Source: Amycolatopsis acidicola
GTDB lineage: Bacteria > Actinomycetota > Actinomycetes > Mycobacteriales > Pseudonocardiaceae
DNA: 64,000 nucleotides
Assembly (NCBI RefSeq): GCF_007713735.2
Contig: NZ_VMNW02000021.1
Coordinates: 52,532 to 116,531 of the forward strand
Reading direction: 5' to 3'
The notes under the pieces: generated by a model
Seen by the model: the letters and a program-made list of their open reading frames with translations, nothing else
What the model was told of the DNA's origin: nothing
Databases searched by the model: none
In this document: piece by piece, positions 1-8,353 of the stretch
How positions within the stretch are numbered: position 1 is the first letter of the stretch
Layout: each line of letters starts with the position of its first letter
Program-made: the position numbers and the translations under genes

Positions 1-585
1 CACACGATGTCGGCGAATGTCGAGGGCGGCAGGCTCACGCTCGACGCCCCCATCTTCAACCGGCCGCCGTTCCCCTTCGAGCAGGACTTCGAAGAGGGCG
101 ACGAGGTGGCGCTGTTCTTCAGTATCGCCAAGAGCCAGCTCGGCCGCTGGACGGTGGACCTGGACACCGGCAAGACCGGCGTCGAACAGCTTTCGGACCG
201 GCCATCGGAGTTGCCGAAGGTGGACGAACGCTTCTACGGCCAGGGGTACCGCTGGGGGTATCAGGTGGGCGGCCGCGTGAAGCGAAGCGGGATGTCCATG
301 AACAGCCTCGTGGTCACGGACATGCGCACCCTGTCCGACCAGGAGTACACGATCCGCACCGATCAGCCCGCGGCCGTGCTGGAGGCCACGTTCGCCCCGC
401 GTACGCCCGATTCGCCGGAGGGGGACGGCTACATCATCGTGCCGGTGTCGTGGTGGGCCGAGAACCGCGGCGAGTACCTGATCTTCGACACCGACGACAT
501 CACCCGGGGGCCGATCACCCGGATCGAGCTGCCGTTCCGGCTCGGCTGGACCGCGCACGGGCACTGGCTCGACTTCCGGTCCTGA
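1..585 (+). CDS. Carotenoid oxygenase (RPE65/lignostilbene dioxygenase family), C-terminal part
   Basis: The reading frame is open from the first base, so the start lies outside the window and only the last 194 or so codons are seen. The visible part matches the C-terminal half of the carotenoid cleavage oxygenase family: a beta-propeller stretch running RWTVDLDTG, then LPKVDERF and YRWGYQ, then DGYIIVPVSWW, and an end at AHGHWLDF, which holds the fourth of the iron-binding His residues known in this family. These non-haem iron enzymes split C=C bonds in carotenoids, stilbenes or phenylpropenes. Which substrate is used cannot be told from this end. It runs in the same direction as the Baeyer-Villiger monooxygenase 119 bp downstream, but that gene has its own promoter. 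Confidence 0.8.
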   Translation, partial: HTMSANVEGGRLTLDAPIFNRPPFPFEQDFEEGDEVALFFSIAKSQLGRWTVDLDTGKTGVEQLSDRPSELPKVDERFYGQGYRWGYQVGGRVKRSGMSMNSLVVTDMRTLSDQEYTIRTDQPAAVLEATFAPRTPDSPEGDGYIIVPVSWWAENRGEYLIFDTDDITRGPITRIELPFRLGWTAHGHWLDFRS

Positions 586-618
586 CCCGCGCCGGGCGCG
601 GATCACGGTCCCTTCGTG

Positions 619-670
619 TTGACATTCGACCGGGTGGACCTATTCTGAGACGATAAGGCTCAATATTATG
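619..670 (+). promoter_or_regulatory. Promoter plus shared operator (copy A) of the monooxygenase gene
   Basis: TTGACA (619-624), a 16-nt spacer and TATTCT (641-646) form a good sigma-70-type promoter. The element GAGACGATAAGGCTCAATAT starts directly after the -10, at 647, so it would cover the transcription start. Near-identical elements sit at 4389, 14845 and, on the minus strand, 14751. The repressor is inferred to be the TetR protein at 12003-12623. Confidence 0.65.
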
Positions 671-704
671 GCCGGAGACACGGGTTTCCGGAAAAGGGGT
701 TCAC

Positions 705-2630
705 ATGTCCACTATGGACGGAGATCAGGGACCGGGTGACGCCACGCGGCTGCGTTCCGCGCTCGAGGTGGCCAACATCCCGACCCTGCTGCTGGTCCTG
801 GCGCACCTGACGGGCGACGAACGCTGGCTCGACGAGCCGTACCGGCCACGGCGCGCCGAGCCGTTGAGTGACAACGACACCGCCGGCTTGCCGGAGTCCC
901 TGCAGCGCGAGGTGCGCGAAGCGGCCTACGACGCCATCCTCGCCAGCGAGGGTGCCGGGACCGCGATCCCGCCGATCGACGTCGGCCGGATCGCGGGGAT
1001 GTTGTCGGCCGCGCTGACCGAGGACGTGCCGGAGGAATACGGCGAGCTCCTCGCCGAGGAACTCGGCCTCGTATCGCGCGACGTCGGTCCGCTACGGCCT
1101 CCGGGGGGTTTCCGGGCCGTCGTCATCGGTGCCGGCATGTCGGGTATCTGCATGGCTGTCAAGCTGGAAGCCGCCGGCATCGACTACGTGGTGCTCGAAA
1201 AGGACCCGGACCTCGGCGGAACCTGGCTCGAGAACGTCTATCCCGGCTGCGGGGTCGACACGCCCAGCCACTTCTATTCGTTCTCTTTCGAGCCCAACGC
1301 GGAATGGTCCCGCTACTTCCCCAAACGGGACGAGGTCTGGAACTACTTCGCGCGGATCGCGGACTCCCACGGCATCCGGCGGCGGATCCGGTTTTCCACC
1401 GAAGTCGCCGGGGCCGAGTACGACTCGGACCGCTCCCTGTGGCGGGTGCGCGCCCGGGACGCCGACGGCCGCGAGTTCGAACTGGAGACGCCGGTCCTGA
1501 TCAGTGCCGTGGGCCAGGTGAACCGCCCGTCGGTCCCGCCGATCGAGGGCATCGAGGACTTCACCGGCCCGGTCATGCACACCGCGCGATGGCGGCGTGA
1601 GGTGGATCTGGCCGGCAAGCGCGTGGCCGTGGTCGGGACCGGGGCCAGCGCGATGCAGCTGGTCCCGGCCATCGCGGACGAGGCCGCGCGGGTGCTGGTG
1701 TTCCAGCGCACCAAGCAGTGGGCACTGCCGCACCCCAACTACAGCCGGGACGTGCCCGAGGGGGTGCGGTACCTGATGAGCAGGGTGCCGTTGTACGCCC
1801 GCTGGTACCGGTTGCGCACGTTCTGGAACTTCGGTGACCGGCTGTACGACCCCTTGCTGATCGACCCGGACTGGCCGCACCAGGACCGCTCGATCAACGC
1901 TGCCAACGAGAAGCACCGGGTCTTCCTGTCCCGGCACATCGAACGCGAGCTCGGCGAGCGCACCGACCTGCTGGACGACTGCGTGCCCGACTATCCCCCG
2001 TACGTGAAGCGGCCGCTGCTGGACAACGGGTGGTTCCGGACCGTCGCCAGGCCGGACGTGGACCTGATCACCGAAGGCATCGCCAAGGTGACCGCCTCCG
2101 GGGTGGTGACCGAATCGGGCGAGGAGCACGAGGTGGACGTGATCGCGCTCGCGACCGGGTTCAAGATCCTCCAGTTCCTGTGGCCGATGGAGATCCGGGG
2201 CAGCCACGGCAAAACGTTGCGGCAGGTCTGGGGGGAGGACGACGCCAGGGCCTACCTCGGCGTCACGGTGCCGGGCTTCCCGAACTTCTTCGTGATCAAC
2301 GGCCCGAACACGTTCGCCGGGCACGGCGGCAGCGCGATCATCGCGACCGAGTTCGAGGTGCGGTACACGATGCAGGCGATCCGCCGGATCGTCGAGGCCG
2401 GCCTCGCCTCCGTCGATGTCCGGGAAGACGTCTTCTGGGACTACAACAAGGAAGTCGACGAGATGCTCGCCCGGATGATCTGGTCGCACACCAAGACCTC
2501 GACCTATTTCCGCAACGACGCGGGCCGCATCGTCGTGAACAGCCCGTGGAAGTACATCGACTACTGGGCCCGCACCAAGGACTTCGAGCCCGGTGACTAC
2601 GAAGAAGTACCCAAGGAGGTCGCATCATGA
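705..2630 (+). CDS. 4-Hydroxyacetophenone monooxygenase-like Baeyer-Villiger flavin monooxygenase
   Basis: This 641-residue protein is a class B flavoprotein monooxygenase that should insert oxygen next to a ketone carbonyl, using FAD and NADPH. An N-terminal extension of about 135 residues precedes the first Rossmann motif GAGMSG (near 143) and GGTWLENVYPG (near 170). The second nucleotide-binding motif GTGASA lies near 311. Both the extension and the length are typical of 4-hydroxyacetophenone monooxygenase (HAPMO) rather than cyclohexanone monooxygenase. The family fingerprint FxGxxxHxxxW is present as FTGPVMHTARW (about 286-296), but Arg follows where Pro or Asp is usual. It has its own promoter and overlaps the next gene by 4 bp. 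The substrate, perhaps an aryl or terpenoid ketone, is inferred. Confidence 0.85.
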   Translation: MSTMDGDQGPGDATRLRSALEVANIPTLLLVLAHLTGDERWLDEPYRPRRAEPLSDNDTAGLPESLQREVREAAYDAILASEGAGTAIPPIDVGRIAGMLSAALTEDVPEEYGELLAEELGLVSRDVGPLRPPGGFRAVVIGAGMSGICMAVKLEAAGIDYVVLEKDPDLGGTWLENVYPGCGVDTPSHFYSFSFEPNAEWSRYFPKRDEVWNYFARIADSHGIRRRIRFSTEVAGAEYDSDRSLWRVRARDADGREFELETPVLISAVGQVNRPSVPPIEGIEDFTGPVMHTARWRREVDLAGKRVAVVGTGASAMQLVPAIADEAARVLVFQRTKQWALPHPNYSRDVPEGVRYLMSRVPLYARWYRLRTFWNFGDRLYDPLLIDPDWPHQDRSINAANEKHRVFLSRHIERELGERTDLLDDCVPDYPPYVKRPLLDNGWFRTVARPDVDLITEGIAKVTASGVVTESGEEHEVDVIALATGFKILQFLWPMEIRGSHGKTLRQVWGEDDARAYLGVTVPGFPNFFVINGPNTFAGHGGSAIIATEFEVRYTMQAIRRIVEAGLASVDVREDVFWDYNKEVDEMLARMIWSHTKTSTYFRNDAGRIVVNSPWKYIDYWARTKDFEPGDYEEVPKEVAS

Positions 2631-3040
2631 GCGAAGCGTCCGCCGTCGTGACGGCGTTCTACGAGGCAGTGAGCAAACAGGACGGAGACGCCGTCCGGTC
2701 GGTGGTGCGGGACAATTTCGCCGAGGACGCGGTTCTCCGGTGGCCGGAGTCGCTTCCCTACGGCGGTTCCGTCGCGGGGAAGTCGAAGCTGGAGCGCGTG
2801 CTGGCGGGTGCCGCTTCGGCCGGTCAGACGGCCGGCGTGCAGAACCTGCGGCTGACCGGTGTGGTCGACGGCGGGGACACGGTGGCCGCGCAGCTGGAAT
2901 TCGACTGGCGCGACCCCAAGAGCGAGCGGGTCGTGACGGGGACCGGCGCGGTGGAGGTGTGGAGCTTCACCGGCGGCCGCGTCGGTGAGATCAAGGCCTA
3001 TTACTGGGACACGGCCGCCTGTCTGGGCTTCGGTTCCTGA
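2627..3040 (+). CDS. SnoaL-like / NTF2-fold protein
   Basis: A 137-residue protein of the SnoaL-like polyketide cyclase and ketosteroid-isomerase superfamily. It opens with an alpha helix and the pattern AVVTAFYEAVSKQDGDAV, followed by DNFAEDAVLRWPESLPYGG, the usual layout of this cone-shaped fold. Members act as isomerases, hydrolases or small ligand-binding partners. Its ATGA overlap with the monooxygenase gene means the two are translationally coupled, so it probably acts on the monooxygenase's substrate or product, for example an ester. No catalytic residues can be assigned with confidence. A strong hairpin terminator follows directly. Confidence 0.7.
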   Translation: MSEASAVVTAFYEAVSKQDGDAVRSVVRDNFAEDAVLRWPESLPYGGSVAGKSKLERVLAGAASAGQTAGVQNLRLTGVVDGGDTVAAQLEFDWRDPKSERVVTGTGAVEVWSFTGGRVGEIKAYYWDTAACLGFGS

Positions 3041-3048
3041 GCCGAGAA

Positions 3049-3087
3049 AAAGGGCCGTGCACCCGGAAACCGGGTGCACGGCCCTTT
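3049..3087. terminator. Bidirectional hairpin terminator
   Basis: An 18-bp perfect stem (3049-3066 with 3070-3087) around an AAA loop, with A-rich and T-rich ends on either side. It sits between two convergent genes and can stop both. Confidence 0.85.
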
Positions 3088-3098
3088 CCCTTGCGCTG

Positions 3099-4253
3099 TC
3101 AGGAATCCGGAAACGCCGAGCGGAGCGCCTGCTGGAGGAACCTCGGTCCGTGCACGAACGCGGCGACGGCCGCGGCGTAGCGGCCGGTCGAGACGAAGTT
3201 CTGCGAGAGCCACAGGCAGCCGATGTGCCGCCAGACATGCGACCAGACCTCGAAGAAGCGCAGCGAGGCGTTGTCCGGCCGGCGGCCGCCCGCCTGCTCG
3301 TACTCGTCGAGGAAGTCCTCCCACGGCAGGACCGGCTCGATGGAGGGACGCAGATACGCCAGTTCCTCGGCGGGGTCGCCGAAATGTGCCATTTCCCAGT
3401 CCAGGATCGCGCTGACGTGGCCGTCCTCGATCAGGAGGTTGGAGAAGGCGGCGTCACCGTGCAACAGCGATGCCGTGCCCGGGTTCGCGGGGATGTTTTC
3501 CCGGAGCCACGAGAACAATGAGGCGAGCGGGGGTTCGATCGTGATCTCGCGCTTGCGCAGCGTCGAGGACTGCCAGTCGAGCGTCTGCCGGAGTTCGTCC
3601 GGAGTGCTTCGCGGGGAGACCGGCGTCTCGACCCCGTGGACGTCCGCCAGGTGGATCCGGGCGTAGATCCGCGCGATCTCCGCGCAGATCTCCTTGGACA
3701 CCCCGCTGCCGCCCCACACGTCGCCGAAGTTCTCGCCTGAAGCCCGTGCCGTGACGAAGAAAGCCCCACCCAGCGCGTTGGCTTCGGGTTCGATCCACAG
3801 CGGTTCGGGCACAGGGATGCCTGCTTCGTGGAGTGCTCGCACCACGGCGAATTCGGGAGCCAGCGAGCGGGCTTTCCGGCCCGCGGGCACCTGGCGGAGG
3901 ACGACTTCGCGGCCGACGCCGTCCAGAGTGGCCGAAACGAGGATCGTGCGCTTGGAGAAACCGCCGCGGATCATGCGGACACGGTGCGCCTCGTCGGCCG
4001 AGTCAGGGCGCCTCCCGCGCAGGTACGCCGTGATCTCCGCGGGAGTCGGATCCCGGGCCGTTTCCGGTTCCGCCGGCGCTGTCACGGGCGTGTCGCCGGG
4101 CAGCTGGTCCCGGGCCCAGGAAAGAAGTTCGCGGGCGTGGCCGAGCCGCGTGCCCAGATCGGCCGTCCCGGCGGCAGTCCTGCCCAGCTCGTCGAGCTCG
4201 CCCGCGACGGCGGTGAGCAACCGGGCGACCACGGACGGGGGCTGTTCCGGCAT
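3099..4253 (-). CDS. Phosphotransferase (APH/ACAD10-type kinase) family protein
   Basis: A 384-residue member of the aminoglycoside-phosphotransferase-like kinase fold. The ATP lobe is followed by the catalytic loop LLHGDAAFSNLL, whose HGD plus Asn give the Brenner motif, and the metal-binding ILDWEMAHFGDP. The first 110 residues are a separate, mostly helical domain that resembles the small partner proteins found beside such kinases. The family includes the ACAD10/ACAD11 kinase domains and LvaA, which phosphorylate hydroxyacyl-CoAs, so antibiotic resistance is less likely than a catabolic role. It is convergent with the monooxygenase operon and divergent from the operon starting at 4511. Confidence 0.8.
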   Translation of the reverse strand: MPEQPPSVVARLLTAVAGELDELGRTAAGTADLGTRLGHARELLSWARDQLPGDTPVTAPAEPETARDPTPAEITAYLRGRRPDSADEAHRVRMIRGGFSKRTILVSATLDGVGREVVLRQVPAGRKARSLAPEFAVVRALHEAGIPVPEPLWIEPEANALGGAFFVTARASGENFGDVWGGSGVSKEICAEIARIYARIHLADVHGVETPVSPRSTPDELRQTLDWQSSTLRKREITIEPPLASLFSWLRENIPANPGTASLLHGDAAFSNLLIEDGHVSAILDWEMAHFGDPAEELAYLRPSIEPVLPWEDFLDEYEQAGGRRPDNASLRFFEVWSHVWRHIGCLWLSQNFVSTGRYAAAVAAFVHGPRFLQQALRSAFPDS

Positions 4254-4356
4254 GCCTGGCTCCGTTCCCTAATTATTGGACTCGTTGTCGCATAACTCTA
4301 ATGAGGTGGCGGCGCGATGTCCAGCAAGCGGGTGATTCTCGATCCAACGCGGAGTC

Positions 4357-4412
4357 TTGACGTCACAACAGGGCGAGGTTAGCGTTGCGAGACGGTCAGG
4401 CTCAAAATATCG
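4357..4412 (+). promoter_or_regulatory. Promoter plus shared operator (copy B) of the main catabolic operon
   Basis: TTGACG (4357-4362), 17 nt, then TAGCGT (4380-4385) is a plausible promoter. The element GAGACGGTCAGGCTCAAAAT begins at 4389 and matches the copies at 647 and 14845. The rest of the 257-bp gap between divergent genes shows nothing clear apart from AT-rich sequence near 4270 that may hold the minus-strand promoter. Confidence 0.6.
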
Positions 4413-4510
4413 CTCATCGCCTGCCGGACTCTTCGCTGTGCCATGGGCCGCGGCCGTTCCTGACCGCCGGACCGGGATCAGCCTGACCGCGGAACGGAGA
4501 TTCCACGACT

Positions 4511-4888
4511 ATGAAAGCCCCTGGGAAGCTGGTCGTCACGCTCGCGGCGCTGCGCGTCGCGGTGGGAGCCGCCGCGTACCTCGCGCCGCAGTTGAACGAC
4601 AACGCGGTGGGAGCACCGGAAGTGGGGGAGCCGGGGCAAGCGGTGTCGACCCGCTTCTTCGGCGCGCGTGACATCGCCTACGGACTGGGCGTCCTGCTCG
4701 CCCCGGCCCAGGCCCGCAAGCTCTGGCTCAAGGTCGGCATCGCGACGGACGCCGCCGACGCGCTCGCCGTGTACCTCAGCGGAGTACCCGGCCGGAAGGC
4801 CGCCCCGATGGCCATCGCGCTCGGCGTGGGCGCGCTGGGGGCCGGTGTGCTGGTGCACGAGAACCGTTCCGCGCGAACCCGTTCCTGA
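4511..4888 (+). CDS. Small membrane protein (DUF4267-like)
   Basis: A 125-residue protein with three or four hydrophobic segments (about 7-27, 57-65, 72-90 and 97-112). The central stretch RFFGARDIAYGLGVLL is the pattern seen in DUF4267-type membrane proteins of actinomycetes. No function is known for them. It is the first gene behind promoter B and is followed after 45 bp by a kinase gene, so it is probably part of the same catabolic operon. Confidence 0.6.
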   Translation: MKAPGKLVVTLAALRVAVGAAAYLAPQLNDNAVGAPEVGEPGQAVSTRFFGARDIAYGLGVLLAPAQARKLWLKVGIATDAADALAVYLSGVPGRKAAPMAIALGVGALGAGVLVHENRSARTRS

Positions 4889-4933
4889 CGAAGAAGAAGC
4901 CTCGTTCAAAGACGAACACGAAGGAGCAGGACG

Positions 4934-6133
4934 ATGTCGCTCGGCGCGAAAGTGTCGTCGGTGAAGGAACAAGCACAGCGGGTGCTCGAGATCGCGAAGG
5001 TCGGCGGGCACGTGCTCGAGGAACGGATCGGGAAGTCGGTACCGACGAGCCTGGCCGAAGTACCGTCGTCGGTCCAGCGGCTGAGCACGGAATGGCTCAG
5101 CGCGGCCCTGTGCGCGGACGCCCCCGGCGCCCGGGTGATCTCGTTCGAGCTGGGCGACCACAGTCACGGTTCGACCACACGGGACCGGATCAGGATCCGC
5201 TACAACGAACCCGGTCGCGCCGCGGGTTTGCCCGGGTATCTGTTCGTCAAGAGCAGCCCGGGCTTCACCTCCCGGCTCGTCAACGGACTCAGCGGCGCGC
5301 TGGAGAGCGAGGCGGGGTTCTACCGGGAGCTCAGGCCGAAGGTCGACATGAACAGCCCCGGCTCGTACCACATTTCGCTGGACACCAAGTCCTTCCGGTC
5401 GGTCTACCTGCTGGAGGACGTGGCGGAGTCGAAGGGCGCGGAGTTCGGCAATCCGGTCACGATGTACGTCGACCGCCCGATGGCCGAGAGCATGGTCCGG
5501 AACCTCGCCGCCTACCACGGCCGGTTCTGGCAGGACGAGATCCTCTCCACCGCGCCCTGGCTGCAGTCCAGCCTTCAGTTCCAGGAGCGGGTCAACGACG
5601 CCATCGACTTCGAGAAGCGGACCCTGGTGGGCGTCGAGCGGGGCGCCGGCATCGTGCCGCGCGAGTTCCTGGAGCGTCGCGGCGAAATCTGGCCGTCACT
5701 GATGCATTCGTTGCGGGTGAACGTCTCCGGTCCGCACACGTTGCTGCACAGTGACATGCACATCGGCAACTGGTACCGCGACCGCGACGGCGGGATGGGG
5801 CTCTACGACTGGCAGTGCATGTCGCACGGGGGCTGGGCGCTCGATGTCGTCTACGCGCTGACGTCGGCCCTGCGCACCGAAGACCGTCGCGCGTGGGAGA
5901 AGGACCTGTTGCGGCTGTACCTGCGGGAGCTGGCCGCCCATGGCGGTCAGCCACCGGAGTTCGAGCGCGCCTGGGACGAATACCGGCTGCAGATCTTCCA
6001 CGCGCTCGTGTTCTGGCTCTACACCATCGGTTCCGGGCGTTTCCAGCCCAAGATGCAGAAGGACGACGTGACCGCCGAGAACGTACGGCGGATGGCCCAG
6101 GCGACCATCGACTTCGGCAGTTTCGACCTCTGA
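4934..6133 (+). CDS. Phosphotransferase family protein (APH/choline-kinase fold)
   Basis: A 399-residue small-molecule kinase of the APH/CHK fold. The catalytic loop LLHSDMHIGNWY (about 272-283) has Ser in place of the usual Gly in HGD, and the metal site follows as LYDWQCMSHGG. The C-terminal half is a long helical cap typical of EcKL/CHK-like kinases. The start has a good AGGAG upstream. It is the second gene of the 4511-11946 operon, ahead of an importer and several dehydrogenases, so it probably phosphorylates a hydroxylated intermediate. It is a distant paralogue of the kinases at 3099 and 58978. The natural substrate is unknown. Confidence 0.75.
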   Translation: MSLGAKVSSVKEQAQRVLEIAKVGGHVLEERIGKSVPTSLAEVPSSVQRLSTEWLSAALCADAPGARVISFELGDHSHGSTTRDRIRIRYNEPGRAAGLPGYLFVKSSPGFTSRLVNGLSGALESEAGFYRELRPKVDMNSPGSYHISLDTKSFRSVYLLEDVAESKGAEFGNPVTMYVDRPMAESMVRNLAAYHGRFWQDEILSTAPWLQSSLQFQERVNDAIDFEKRTLVGVERGAGIVPREFLERRGEIWPSLMHSLRVNVSGPHTLLHSDMHIGNWYRDRDGGMGLYDWQCMSHGGWALDVVYALTSALRTEDRRAWEKDLLRLYLRELAAHGGQPPEFERAWDEYRLQIFHALVFWLYTIGSGRFQPKMQKDDVTAENVRRMAQATIDFGSFDL

Positions 6134-6175
6134 ACCACTTCCTGCTTTCTTTCAATGACGAAAGGGCATGCTCGG

Positions 6176-7549
6176 ATGGCTCTCGAAAACACCGCCCCGA
6201 ACAGCGTTTCCGCGCTGATCGACGGCGCTCCGTTCTCCCGGTTGCAAAAGATGCTCGTGGCCTCGTGTCTCGTGCTCTGCCTGATCGACGGCTTCAACGC
6301 GCTGTCGGTGGGCTACGTCCTGCCGGCGCTCGCCGAGGACTGGCACGTCAACGCCGGTAACCTGTCCGGGGTCGTGATCGCGTCCACGATCGGTGAGATC
6401 CTGGCGGCGTTGCTCGTCGCCCCGCTGGCCGACCGGTTCGGCCGCCGCACCCTTATCCGGATCGGCGTCGGCTGCATCGCGGTCTGCACACTGGCGACGG
6501 CGTTCTCGCAGTCCGTCGAGATGATCACGATCCTGCGGTTCTGCACGGGCCTCGGAGTCGGTGCCGCGACCCCCAACATCATCTCGTTGTCCTCGGAATA
6601 CGCTCCGGCGAGGGCCCGCGCGACCGTCGTGACGACGATCGGGCTCGGCCTGGCCGGTGGCGGCTTCGTCGCCGGGCTGGTGGCGGGATCACTGATCCCG
6701 GCGTTCGGCTGGCGCTCGGTCTTCGCGGTCGGCGGCGCCGTCGCGCTCGTGCTGCTGGTGGCCACACTGGCCCTGCTGCCCGAGTCGATCACCTTCCTCG
6801 TGGCCCGCGGACGGGACCGGCAGGTGCTCGGCCTGCTGCGCCGCATCGCGAAGGACGTGCCGATCGGTGACGACATGCGATTCTCCTCGGACACACCGGA
6901 GCGCCGCCGGGTCCCGATCCGGGAGATCCTCGCCGGCGGCAGGGTCTGGCCGACCGTGCTGATCTGGGGCGTCATGTTCTTCGGGCTGCTGCTGAACTTC
7001 TTCATCTACGGCTACATGCCCTCGGTCCTGACCGCGTCCGGTCTCAGTGAGCAGACCGCCGTCTTCGCCACCTCCGCCTGCACCCTCGGTGGCATGATCG
7101 GCGGTGTGGTGCTCGGCGTGATCGTCGACCGCACACGGGGCGGCTACCGGAACCTCGTGTTCGGGCAGCTGCTCGCCATCATCGCCACCATCGTCCTGGT
7201 GCTGGCGGCCGGGAACTCCTTGCTCGTCACGATTTTCGGTTTTCTGATCGGGTTCGGCGCGATCGGCACGCAGATCGGCGCGAACGCGTGGGCGGCTTCG
7301 CTGTACCCGGCCGCCATCAGGTCGACAGGTGTCGGCTGGGCGCTGGGCGTGGGCCGCGTCGGCGGGGTGCTCGGGCCGGTCATCGGCGGCGCGCTGCTCA
7401 GCCTGAACATGGCCGGTAACACCATCTTCCTGTTGTCCCTGGTGCCGTCGGTGATCGTGGGCTGCTTCGCGCTGGCACTGGCACGACTGCGCCCGAAGTC
7501 CCGGATTTCCCCGAATACGACCGAGGAAGTGTTGCAGTGGCAGAAATGA
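6176..7549 (+). CDS. MFS transporter, aromatic acid:H+ symporter-like
   Basis: A 457-residue major facilitator with 12 predicted membrane helices. The motif between helices 2 and 3, APLADRFGRR, is the MFS signature, and DGFNALSVGYVLPAL in helix 1 fits the AAHS group, where an Asp in this helix is needed for aromatic acid uptake. An in-frame ATG lies 21 bp upstream at 6155, but 6176 has AAGGG before it and fits the family start better. It probably imports the substrate of this operon in symport with protons. The downstream SDR gene overlaps its end by 13 bp. Confidence 0.8.
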   Translation: MALENTAPNSVSALIDGAPFSRLQKMLVASCLVLCLIDGFNALSVGYVLPALAEDWHVNAGNLSGVVIASTIGEILAALLVAPLADRFGRRTLIRIGVGCIAVCTLATAFSQSVEMITILRFCTGLGVGAATPNIISLSSEYAPARARATVVTTIGLGLAGGGFVAGLVAGSLIPAFGWRSVFAVGGAVALVLLVATLALLPESITFLVARGRDRQVLGLLRRIAKDVPIGDDMRFSSDTPERRRVPIREILAGGRVWPTVLIWGVMFFGLLLNFFIYGYMPSVLTASGLSEQTAVFATSACTLGGMIGGVVLGVIVDRTRGGYRNLVFGQLLAIIATIVLVLAAGNSLLVTIFGFLIGFGAIGTQIGANAWAASLYPAAIRSTGVGWALGVGRVGGVLGPVIGGALLSLNMAGNTIFLLSLVPSVIVGCFALALARLRPKSRISPNTTEEVLQWQK

Positions 7550-8343
7550 GCGAGAAGGTCGCGATCGTCACCGGCGCGGCGATCGTCGAGGGCAAGGTCA
7601 ACATCGGCGGCGCCATCGCGACCGAACTGGTGGCGAGCGGAGCCCGGGTCATGGTCGCCGACATCGACGGGGATGGCGCGAACGCGCTGACCGCCGAGCT
7701 GGGCGGCAAATTCGGCGAGGGCGTCATCGCTTCGCAGGTGACCGACATCCGCGGCGAAGGCGATATCGAACGTCTGGTGGCCGCGACGGTCGAGGCGTTC
7801 GGGACCGTCGACGTGGTCGCGAACAACGCCGGCGTGTTCCCCGAACGCGACGGTGCCGTCGGGGACCTCGACATCGAGGTCTGGGACGACGTGATGGCCG
7901 TCAACGTGCGCGGGGCGATGTTGCTGACGAAACACGCGCTGCCGGTGATGCTGGAGAAGGGACGGGGGTCCATTGTGAACACCGCCTCGACGCACGCGTT
8001 CGCCGGCGATCTCAGCCTGACCGGATACGGTGCGTCGAAGGCCGCGGTCAACGCGCTGACCGTGTACACGGCCACGCAGTACGGCCGCCGGGGGATCAGG
8101 TGCAACTCGGTCTGTCCCGGCACAACTACGAGCCCGGCGGTCGAGCGGGCGCCCGAGCGGTTCCGCGAGTTGTACCAGCGGCACACGATCAATCCGGAGC
8201 TCAACGCTCCCGCCGATGTCGCCCGCGCGGTCGCTTTCCTGGCCTCCGACGCGGCGAACGGCATCAACGGCATGGTGGTCCGGGTGGACGGCGGGCTGCT
8301 GGCGCACCAGCCGTTCTTCGCCGACCAGCGAGAGTTCGACTGA
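7537..8343 (+). CDS. SDR family oxidoreductase
   Basis: A 268-residue short-chain dehydrogenase/reductase with the NNAG motif, a catalytic Ser in NTAST and the YxxxK pair as YGASK. The N-terminal dinucleotide loop is unusual. Instead of TGxxxGIG it reads TGAAIVEGKVNIGG, about five residues longer than normal. An Asp ends the second strand (VADIDG), which favours NAD(H) over NADP(H). The GTG start has GAGGAAG 8 nt upstream and lies inside the transporter gene, so the two are translationally coupled. It likely oxidises or reduces a secondary alcohol or ketone in the pathway. Confidence 0.8.
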   Translation: MAEMSEKVAIVTGAAIVEGKVNIGGAIATELVASGARVMVADIDGDGANALTAELGGKFGEGVIASQVTDIRGEGDIERLVAATVEAFGTVDVVANNAGVFPERDGAVGDLDIEVWDDVMAVNVRGAMLLTKHALPVMLEKGRGSIVNTASTHAFAGDLSLTGYGASKAAVNALTVYTATQYGRRGIRCNSVCPGTTTSPAVERAPERFRELYQRHTINPELNAPADVARAVAFLASDAANGINGMVVRVDGGLLAHQPFFADQREFD

Positions 8344-8353
8344 GGCCGGGAAG

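Noticed and set aside
1092..2489. Long minus-strand frame opposite the Baeyer-Villiger monooxygenase
   Set aside because: It is a high-GC antisense shadow, rich in Arg, His, Asp and Val, with no family match, while the plus strand has clear FAD and NADPH motifs.
4268..4292. Shared operator copy on the minus strand before the kinase gene at 4253
   Set aside because: GAGTCCAATAATT is similar to the tail of the element, but the GA(G/T)AC half is out of register, so it was not counted.
3099..6133. Aminoglycoside resistance kinases
   Set aside because: The APH fold is shared by many metabolic kinases. The genes sit with catabolic genes, and one has a fused helical domain like those of hydroxyacyl-CoA kinases.
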